NCBI GenBank assembly: GCA_907165275.2
Contig: OU015674.1
Location: forward strand, 5,419,001 to 5,483,000
DNA from: Zygaena filipendulae
Lineage: Eukaryota > Arthropoda > Insecta > Lepidoptera > Zygaenidae
Direction: 5' to 3'
Length of the DNA: 64,000 bases
In this document: positions 58,201 through 64,000 of the stretch, in pieces
Numbering within the stretch: position 1 is the first letter of the stretch
Layout: each line of letters starts with the position of its first letter
Translations under genes and position numbers: made by a program
The notes under the pieces: generated by a model
What the model saw: only the letters and a program-made list of their open reading frames with translations
What the model was told of the DNA's origin: nothing
Databases searched by the model: none

Positions 58201-61200
58201 TACGCTCGGGCGCCAAACCCCGTCTCGGCACTAAATGAGTTACTTTCACCCCTTGGATAACAATGTACTATTACAGCACATATCAAATGCTTTTGTCGAT
58301 AAAAAAATCATACAGTAAAATCTTGACCCACAATGTATCAGAAGACTTTCAAATGGGCATGTTGACTAATTTTTTTTTTTGGTCCGTCTTATAGATTAAT
58401 AAGTAATATTGAAAAGGTCATTTAGGTATTTGCTAAAGCCAAAAATACGTGTCCATTATTTTTTTTTCTAACTGACAGCCTAATTAGAATTTTTATTTTC
58501 AAAAGTCGTCAACATCCCTATTGGATAAAAAATTTCACGTCACCATTACGTAATTCGAATGAACAGCTTTTACGCTTGTAATAATTTATTGTTATAAACG
58601 TTTAAAGAAAATGTCATTTCCTCTTCATTGTTTCACGAGTGATCAAAGCATGAGTTCGTGTGATGTGGAGCTAAAAGCATTCACAATGGCGTCATGCGGA
58701 ATGCAAAGCTAAGTGTTGACCCACATAGGGTTGGTGCTATCGAAATAATTATTAATCAGCATACTTTATTTATTTTTATTTATTTGTTGAAAGCTAACTC
58801 TACAGCACAATAAAAAAACAATTAACCATAAGAATTACTCGCAATAGTGCCACCTAATCGTAGCGAAATAGAAATGACAAGTTAATACAAAAGAAAAAGA
58901 AAAAAAAATAGATGACAAGTGTGAGGTGTGTGGCGTGAGGTGTGTGGCGTGAGGTGTGTGGCGTATGACGTGTGGTGTGTGATGTGTGCGCGCACACGTG
59001 CGTGTATTTGTCTCTCTCTGTGTCTGTGTGTGTGTGCATGGGTATGTGTATGCGCAATATCACATCTCACTTGACTTGTGTTCGAATTAAGCTTCGAAGC
59101 TTCATCAATTTTATTTGCTTTAGGTAACAATATCTACTTAAAACATTAAATTTTAATACTTTTATCAATAGTATATATTTATAGGTACTTAAATGTTGTA
59201 AGCACAAAATCTATGTAACATCTGAAATGTACACTTGGTCGCAATAAATATTAGATTGATTGATTGATTGAATATACTTTTATGGTACACGTTGACACAA
59301 ATTTTTTTTAGAGGTACTCAACATTGTGAAAATATTATTTTATACTTAATTTTTAAATATGACTTATAAACAAATATCAACTAGTTTTATTGATGGTTTA
59401 TTGTGTAACGTTAAATTAAAACACAAGAGGAATTGAAATTTATATTCTAAACTAAAAAAAAATAGGCAACGATCTTTCTAAGAGAAAACACTGCAAGTGA
59501 CAACCCTGGACACACGACAGAGAACACGTAGCGCGTAGCGAACCCAGGGATGCAGCAGACAATAGCCTCGATTCTCGAATGCTAATTAAATATAGTTAAG
59601 GTCACCGTATTGTTGTATACGTACTGATATTACGTAGTATCTTGAGTTGCATTAATGAGTATCTATTGTAATCAATAACTTTGTTACTTGACATTAATAA
59701 TTTTTCTGGTGATTATATTAGTCTATTAATCAATGTATAGACCTCTCATTTTGACTCAGTGGCTTTCGCTTCACATGTTGTTTTCTTTTTGATTGATTTA
59801 TTTGGTTTGAATATTTTTTCTTTTTCTTTTTTTTCGTTTCTTTATTTTATGAACATGTTTATAGCGGTGTACCCACACCGGTGTACTTCACAACCCTGAA
59901 AATATTCGCAGCTAATTTTACCACACCATAAATGGACGCTGATAAGCAATAACATGTTAACCCACAAAACTAAGTTATTGATACAGAACGCTTTATTCAG
60001 AGTTAGAGAACGTTTTTTAATTATGTGTTTACCTTAATACATTGTTTAAATATGTAACAAAATGTCGGACATAAAAAAATGTTGACACAAAATGGCGCTA
60101 TAATTTTAAAACACGATTTACTCAAAATTTCTTCAGTGTGGGTTAACACACTATTGCTTATCTATGTCCAAATATAAGTTTAGATACTTAGATAGAGTTA
60201 AAAAATTGGCTTTTTTGAAGTACCTACTAGGTTCTTTTTTTGGTGTTTAGGGCGAGAATCGAATGCTGGATACTCACCTTCAATATGTCCCTCTTTTTAC
60301 CAGACACCATCTATAGTGTTGTTATGGTTGCCACAGGTTCAGGTACCAGTACCCGTCGGTGCCTCGGGAGGCGTACGGCAGGGTTGTCACAAAGGCGCCT
60401 CCCAACGTCGTGCGGTCGCCTGACTACGAGGAGGTAAGCTACTCGTTATGACAACTTAATTAGTATTTTACATTCTGTTTATCTTAATAATGAATGAATA
60501 AATAAATATGAATAAAATATCTCATATCTATACCTACTCCTTTCGTTGTGGCATCTATAGGCGTAATGATCGTGGTTTATCATTAAAAAATATCATAACA
60601 GAAAAATCTAGTTTTCCATCGATAAGAAAATAATAAAAAAATCATAAACTGATTAATGGAAAAAAACATACATACCTACAGCCGAATGCAGAACCTCCTT
60701 CTTTTTGGAAGTCGGTTAAAAGATGTGGCGGGAAATCCGTTTCTAACTAAATCGCGTTATTTTTTTATACATAGAAAGGTATAGATAACGCAATAGACTA
60801 TTTGACTATTTTTTTTAGTCCGTCTTGTAGATTAATAAAAAATATTGGACACGTATTTTTTCTTTTTTTACGTACCTAATCAAAAAATGACGGCGACACA
60901 TTGAATTGAAATTTCCCGTGACGTCACACTAGCCAGTGCAGTTTTCATGGCGGCTTGGAGCGGTAAGTGACGTCACGAACCCCCACCCTAAACTTTAATG
61001 CGCTTTATCTCTGTGTATTTTCATTTATTCGAAAAATAAAAAATACGTGTCTAATGATTTTTAATTTTCTAACTGACGAACTAATTAGAATTTTGATTTT
61101 CAAAAGTCGTCAACATCCCTGCTATGCTTTTGTTACTTGAGAGATCGTGGGCGAGCGAAATTATGATACAGTCTGTAACTTAAATGTGACATTTATATTT

Positions 61201-64000
61201 CCAATGTTCTTTTTATATTACAATATTCTTTAATGAAGATTAAAAAACATTTTATTTTTGTATTTCATAACATAGCCCTATATTCTTGGAAAATGTCAAA
61301 TTAAAAATATTTTGTTATATAAATATTAGGTTTTGTTTTCATAGTTGATAAGTCTTTTCCCTTTTTTCAATAACAAAATATGAAATCAATCACAATACAA
61401 TGGAAGATCAACCACGTGGGCCGTGGTAAGTTATAAAATAACATCTGATAACATCGCTGAAAATAAAACCTATTTTTAATACAGAACATATCTGGCCCTG
61501 TGGCGCAACGGATAACGCGTCTGACTACGGATCAGAAGATTCCAGGTTCGAATCCTGGCAGGGTCGAAGCGCTTTTTGTTGGTTCGTTTCATTTACAGGA
61601 TAATTTACGTCAAAGTATAGTAGGTACCTCATAAGTTTTATGAAATTTAAAATTGCCATAATCTTGTTAATTTTATTTTTATTAAAAAAAAAGATTGTTG
61701 ACTGTATGCCCTTGCCTCTCTTGCATAATTAAAAATGGCAATATGAGCAGGTAAAACTTTATCCCGCTATTTACAATCAATTCACTGTCGTTTGTTATTC
61801 GAATATAGCTTTTTTAAAAATTCCTGCGGGAATTCGGAAACTCACGCGGGTAAAACCGCAGGGCACAGCTAGTTTAAATATAAAGTTCAAAAATCTACGA
61901 AACATTTTTCACAAGTTTCCAACTGAATACCTACGCTTTCAAGTTAGGTACTTACTTCCACCTCTTTCCCCCCACCCTCCCTCTGTAACAGACACTAGAA
62001 CCTCTCCACAGTCCCCCTCCCTTTGACTCAAGTAAATTAGTCACAGTCACATTCAGGAAACTTTAAGCTTTAAATCAAAGTGAACGGTTCAACACTATTT
62101 CGACTTGGTTTGAAGATTTTTAAGGTAATTTTTTAAACAAATCAGTTGTTAAACTTGGTAATACGAGTTATTTATATATCTTGGACAACATTCGCCTCTT
62201 AATCGTTTCCAAATTCAATACAAATACAATTCTTCTAGAAAAAAAATGCGATCTCGACTTATTTGGACTTACTTTACAAAAATTCAAAATTACCGTGCTT
62301 AACACTATTAAATGATTATGTTCTTCTTAAAATTCTATTTCCTCTGAGAATTTAAATAATTTTACATATAAAAAAGTTCAATAATGCGTTGAAATAGATC
62401 CCTTAAATTCGTAGTAAGAGTAAATTTGTATTTTATTTTGTGTACATTTATTGCTTCTTTCTCTCGTGCATGCTGTGGCGACCGATAATAAAAATTGAGG
62501 CAGCGCCATAATTTTTCTTTTATAATATCCAATATGATATCACTACCGATGTTACGGTGTATGCTTTGTTGGTCGTTCTTTTGAATAAATAAATAAATAA
62601 ATCTCCACCAGAGGTACTACTTATCAAAAAATATACAGTTGGAAAATGCAGGAGATTTGAAGCCTGATCTAGGTTAACTATCTTAAGAATAATTTTAAGC
62701 TATTAGCTTTAACTTGGTACCGCACTTGCTCCAGATGTTCGGCATGCTGAACGTCCCCCACGCCCCGGGCAAGATCCTCCGGTTCCCCGGACCCTCGCGG
62801 TCGAGGGGAGCCACCACGTTCATGGTGCCACCACAAAGGGACAGGTAATCCCATCATCATAATTATAAGACCATCAGCTGTTATATGCGGCTTCGTCCAT
62901 GTGATTTCCGGGAATGGCTATAGTTAGCTAAATTTTTGTTTTTGGTCTATCGTGTATGTGGAATAATAAAAAATATCGGACACTTTTTTACGTAATAAAA
63001 TAAACCGGCCATATGGTCCGGCAGCCCACGCCTTGTTTTTTCAGTAACTAAAAGGTACGTTGAATCGAAATTTGACGTAAAAGCAAAAATACATGTCTAT
63101 TTTTTTTTTTTACTTATTATCTAACTGATGGAGTAAATAGAATTTTGATTTTCATACCCAAATTTTTAGTCATGATTTTATTCACGTCACCATGCTTTTA
63201 GGTGTAATGGAATATGGTGGGAATTGGTTATGATATCAACTATAAGGTACTATAACTATGGTATTGACCACGTTATTGACCAGTTACTATATGTACAGCT
63301 GATAAAATGAATGATAATAATCCTACTAATATTATAAATGTGAAAGTGTGGATGTTTGGATGTTTAGATGTTTGGATGTTTGTTACTCAATCACGCAAAA
63401 ACGGCTGAACGGATTTGGATGAAATTTGGCATGCACGTTGTCAGGGTACAGAGAAGGACATAGGGTACTTTTTATCCCGGGATTCCCGCGGGAACTTCGA
63501 AATTACCGGGAACTTCAAAATTACCGCGGGTGTAACCGCGGGGCGCAGCTAGTAAATAATAAAATGATAACCAAAAATTTGACAATTTCGATTCAATAGG
63601 TTTATAAACTTCTGTATCGTTTACCGGATCTGCTTAGTTTAGGACGGTGACTTCGTGGTACAATTTCCGATCATTATCTATGTATTTATAGATTTATTAT
63701 CTATAATAATAGTAGGTATAAAGAGGAAAGATTTGATTTTTTTTCATGTATTTTTTGTTATGATTTAACTCAAAAACTGCTGAACCCATTTCAAAAATTC
63801 TTTTACCATTAAAAAGCTACATTATCCCTGAGTAATATATTTTAATCCGGAATTCCCGTGGGAACTCCAAAATTAACGCGGGTGAAACCGCGGGGAACAG
63901 CTAGTCTATGAATAAAGGGGAATTTATTACATATGCAGGTTTGAGGCTCTGAAGAAACTGATCCGCCAGGAGCATGTGCGCGAGCTGCAAAGGAAGTATG
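55062..64000 (+). CDS. Predicted secreted protein, Reg-5-like (spliced gene, 3' end beyond window)
   Basis: Five exons joined by GT-AG introns (923, 4065, 2301 and 1094 bp) keep one open frame of 185 residues; the gene continues past the window. Residues 1-20 look like a signal peptide (Trp/Arg start, then a Cys/Val/Ala core ending TAVC before Gln21), so the product is probably secreted. Residues 48-62 read SCDQLKAMWRFSKRQ, followed by a Tyr/Pro-rich stretch (SYRDPLMYNEWPVY), YGRVV and a basic helix-like end (FEALKKLIRQEHVRELQRKY). No enzyme motif is visible. From memory this arrangement (acidic ASDEPSC, then MWRFSKRQ, then YRDP) resembles the insect rhythmically expressed gene 5 family, whose biochemical role is not well defined; I could not check this. 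Exons are clearly GC-richer than the introns. A dibasic SKR could be a processing site, but no repeated peptide units are seen. Confidence 0.7.
55400..55604 (+). mobile_element. Helitron-like copy in intron 1
   Basis: CCCTACTTAATATTATAAAT, CTGTCTGTCTGTTACGCTTT ... GTGAAACTGCTGGGAACAGC TA. Confidence 0.75.
56155..56271 (+). CDS. Coding exon 2 of the Reg-5-like gene
   Basis: Acceptor TTTGTATGCAG at 56154 and donor CCCAG|GTGACC at 56271/56272. The 117 bases are one base completing Arg, 38 codons, then two bases. They encode FSKRQARAPEIMNEV, then YRDPLMYNEW and a Pro/Arg-rich end. Both flanking introns split an Arg codon as AG|G, matching exons 1 and 3. A foldback MITE begins about 10 bp past the donor. 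Confidence 0.75.
56282..56431. mobile_element. MITE family M, diverged copy starting 10 bp after exon 2 donor
   Basis: CCCCCTGCCACCTAAGCCAA at the left, GTCAACTTAGCTGAGAGG at the right, with ACTAAGGAACGTATC and GACACGTGGGCACG inside, related to the copy at 54.8 kb. It nearly abuts the donor of coding exon 2. Confidence 0.65.
56432..56775. mobile_element. MITE family H, copy 2 (uninterrupted, intron 2)
   Basis: Inverted relative to 10763-11333: it shares CTAGCGAATCGATTGCACTA, AGCGCTTGGAATTTCGTAGA and GGTCACCTCCAAACTAATGT. It begins where a family M copy ends. It keeps the uninterrupted target of the Helitron found in copy 1. Confidence 0.8.
56865..56980 (-). mobile_element. LINE 3' fragment with TTTA tail (intron 2)
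   Basis: TTTATTTATTTATTAATTC followed by AGACACAAAACAAGTTACAG. Tail and short 3' UTR of a minus-strand element; family not identified. Confidence 0.4.
57297..57660 (-). mobile_element. 3' UTR fragment of the same Jockey-like retrotransposon
   Basis: The + strand begins with a TTTA run (the tail of a minus-strand copy), then CGGACTTAATGGCACAGTG, closely matching CGGACTTAATGCCACAGTG at 9530. The likeness extends through the AACCTTCA and CTTGGCGGTGC blocks to a GAAGATGCTGATA block. No coding part remains. It lies in intron 2 of the host gene. Confidence 0.65.
57674..58263. repeat. Unclassified repeat with 90-bp block shared with 31.8 kb and a large hairpin
   Basis: 57674-57763 is identical over 90 bases to 31801-31890 (CTCGGAAAGTAGGTCTGAAG...). 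The right part (58145-58263) folds as GAAAGTAACTTATTTAGTGC against GCACTAAATGAGTTACTTTC, with an inner perfect TTGGCGCCC/GGGCGCCAA hairpin. Both regions run into GGATAACAATGTACT. Non-coding. Confidence 0.6.
58352..58522 (+). mobile_element. CRE-palindrome MITE (family A), internally deleted (intron 2)
   Basis: AATGGGCATGTTGACTAATT ... GTCAACATCCCTATT with only 171 bp between ends. The TGACGTCA core is lost. Confidence 0.75.
58765..58860 (-). mobile_element. LINE 3' fragment with TTTA tail (intron 2)
   Basis: TTTATTTATTTTTATTTATTTG then GAAAGCTAACTCTACAGCAC. Similar layout to the other minus-strand tails in this window; no coding part. Confidence 0.4.
58916..59045. repeat. Tandem TGAGGTGTGTGGCG units and TG-rich tract (intron 2)
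   Basis: Three copies of the 14-mer TGAGGTGTGTGGCG are followed by variants, an alternating GTGTGCGCGCACACGTGCGT stretch and TCTCTC/TGTGTG runs. His/Thr-rich open frames on the minus strand are products of the repeat. Confidence 0.85.
59100..59272 (+). mobile_element. Probable LINE 3' end with (ATTG)n tail (intron 2)
   Basis: Ends CACTTGGTCGCAATAAATAT followed by TAGATTGATTGATTGATTGA, a typical tandem tail after an AATAAA-like signal. The upstream extent is uncertain. Confidence 0.4.
59930..60173. mobile_element. MITE family C, copy 4 (intron 2)
   Basis: AAATGGACGCTGATAAGCAA to TTGCTTATCTATGTCCAAAT, about 165 bp upstream of exon 3. Confidence 0.85.
60337..60433 (+). CDS. Coding exon 3 of the Reg-5-like gene
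   Basis: Acceptor GGTTGCCACAG at 60336 and consensus donor GAGGAG|GTAAGC at 60433/60434. The 97 bases complete an Arg codon and add 32 codons, with YQYPSVPREAYGRVV and ending PDYEE at phase 0. Codons are GC-rich at third positions, unlike the flanking introns. A second in-phase AG lies at 60342, so an acceptor six bases downstream would remove two residues; the first is preferred for its fit with the other exon joins. Confidence 0.7.
60792..61120 (+). mobile_element. CRE-palindrome MITE (family A), copy 11 (intron 3)
   Basis: AATAGACTATTTGACTATTT ... AGTCGTCAACATCCCT; two TGACGTCA sites. Confidence 0.8.
61494..61566 (+). tRNA. tRNA-Arg (anticodon ACG)
   Basis: A complete 73-nt cloverleaf can be drawn. 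The acceptor pairs GGCCCTG with CAGGGTC (one G-T pair) and the discriminator is G. The D-arm is GCG...GCG with AACGGATAA in the loop. The anticodon stem TCTGA/TCAGA closes a 7-base loop CTACGGA, giving anticodon ACG (Arg, CGT codons, normally A34 to I). The T-arm is CCAGG TTCGAAT CCTGG. Box A (TGGCGCAACGG) and box B (GGTTCGAATCC) are intact, and a T5 run at 61573-61577 fits a Pol III terminator. It lies on the + strand in the intron between exons 3 and 4. No intron is present and CCA is not encoded. Confidence 0.96.
61573..61577 (+). terminator. Pol III terminator of tRNA-Arg
   Basis: A run of five T begins seven bases after the tRNA discriminator base, the usual position for RNA polymerase III termination. 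Confidence 0.7.
61805..61875 (+). mobile_element. Helitron-like 3' end in intron 3
   Basis: AATTCCTGCGGGAATTCGGA, CACGCGGGTAAAACCGCAGG GCACAGCTAG|T; the 5' part is missing. Confidence 0.65.
62455..62604 (+). mobile_element. Probable LINE 3' end with (AAAT)n tail (intron 3)
   Basis: Ends GCTTTGTTGGTCGTTCTTTT then GAATAAATAAATAAATAAAT. Plus-strand tail of a short retrotransposon fragment, about 130 bp upstream of the exon 4 acceptor. Confidence 0.4.
62735..62844 (+). CDS. Coding exon 4 of the Reg-5-like gene
   Basis: Acceptor CTTGCTCCAG at 62734 and donor GACAG|GTAATC at 62844/62845. The 110 bases give 36 codons plus two bases, starting MFGMLNVPHAPGK in frame with the preceding PDYEE and ending VPPQRD. 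The segment is Pro-, Gly- and Arg-rich with high GC. The antisense frame is also open, but only because of this composition. Confidence 0.7.
62918..63160 (+). mobile_element. CRE-palindrome MITE (family A), degenerate (intron 4)
   Basis: GGTCTATCGTGTATGTGGAA, AAAAATATCGGACAC, TCTAACTGATGGAGTAAATA: a worn copy with most of the core missing, about 75 bp after the exon 4 donor. Confidence 0.55.
63321..63552 (+). mobile_element. Helitron-like copy in intron 4
   Basis: TCCTACTAATATTATAAATG ... GTGTAACCGCGGGGCGCAGC TAG|T, with a short duplication of GGGAACTTCxAAATTACC before the hairpin. Confidence 0.85.
63700..63904 (+). mobile_element. Helitron-like copy in intron 4, AAGAGGAAAGATTTGATT sub-type
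   Basis: TCTATAATAATAGTAGGTAT AAAGAGGAAAG ... GCGGGTGAAACCGCGGGGAA CAGCTAG|T. Its end is 35 bp from the acceptor of coding exon 5. Confidence 0.8.
63939..64000 (+). CDS. Coding exon 5 of the Reg-5-like gene (cut by window edge)
   Basis: Acceptor ACATATGCAG at 63938. The first base completes Arg, then 20 codons read FEALKKLIRQ and EHVRELQRKY to the window end, with one base left over. The stretch is charged and probably helical (Lys/Arg/Glu/Gln). No donor or stop is seen before the edge, so the 3' part of the gene is missing. Confidence 0.7.

Noticed and set aside
58882..59130. His/Thr-rich open frames
   Set aside because: Pure products of the TG/TGAGGTGTGTGGCG tandem repeats.

Overview
This is repeat-dense, AT-rich eukaryotic DNA, almost certainly from a moth or butterfly (Lepidoptera). 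Dozens of short Helitron-type elements carry the GC-rich ends typical of that order: 'ACTAGCTGTGCCCCGCGG' on one side and 'TCCTACTAATATTATAAATG' on the other. They sit among several MITE families and among 3' ends of non-LTR retrotransposons with ATTT-type tails. No prokaryotic or viral gene organisation is visible. Family names are recalled from general knowledge because no database search was possible.

Layout. From 1 to about 55,000 I find no convincing host protein-coding exon. This part is a mosaic of (i) Helitron-like copies, some head to tail (38.44-39.20 kb, 49.84-50.23 kb); (ii) at least nine inverted-repeat elements or families: a roughly 330-bp family with TGACGTCA palindromes (13 copies or fragments), a roughly 240-bp GATAAGCAATA family (4 copies), a 640-bp GGGTACTTGC family (2), a near-palindromic 216-bp foldback (2 plus a fragment), a GGGCCCTTATTCACTATG family (2), a GCCCCCTTAGCCAAG family (3), a TACAACNTGTTAATGAATT family (2), and single long inverted repeats at 2.0-2.5 kb and 40.96-41.15 kb; (iii) transposase and reverse transcriptase relics: a Jockey-like RT tail at 9.7-10.4 kb, a Tc1-like transposase tail at 21.45 kb, and an internally deleted mariner-like element with TA duplications at 42.4-43.0 kb.

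The only host gene supported by splicing and reading frame starts at 55,062 on the + strand and runs off the right edge. Five coding exons (55062-55231, 56155-56271, 60337-60433, 62735-62844, 63939-64000+) join in frame into a predicted secreted protein of 185 residues so far. It has an N-terminal signal peptide, a Cys/Trp/Arg-rich segment (SCDQLKAMWRFSKRQ) and a basic charged segment at the present end. It resembles, from memory, the insect rhythmically expressed gene 5 (Reg-5) family; that name is tentative. The first coding exon begins one base after a splice acceptor, so an untranslated exon must lie upstream; a weak candidate donor is at 7,833.

A canonical tRNA-Arg(ACG) gene (61494-61566, + strand) with a T-run terminator lies inside the third intron of the gene model. 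The introns also hold Helitron, MITE and LINE-tail copies, some only 10-60 bp from splice sites.

The most informative observations are an empty/filled-site pair showing Helitron insertion between A and T, a MITE family that spreads perfect CRE-type palindromes, a tandem array of E-box-bearing Helitron copies, and a 62-bp inverted repeat enclosing a CGAAAC-containing core that may derive from a hammerhead-bearing retroelement. I found no clear new multi-gene system.
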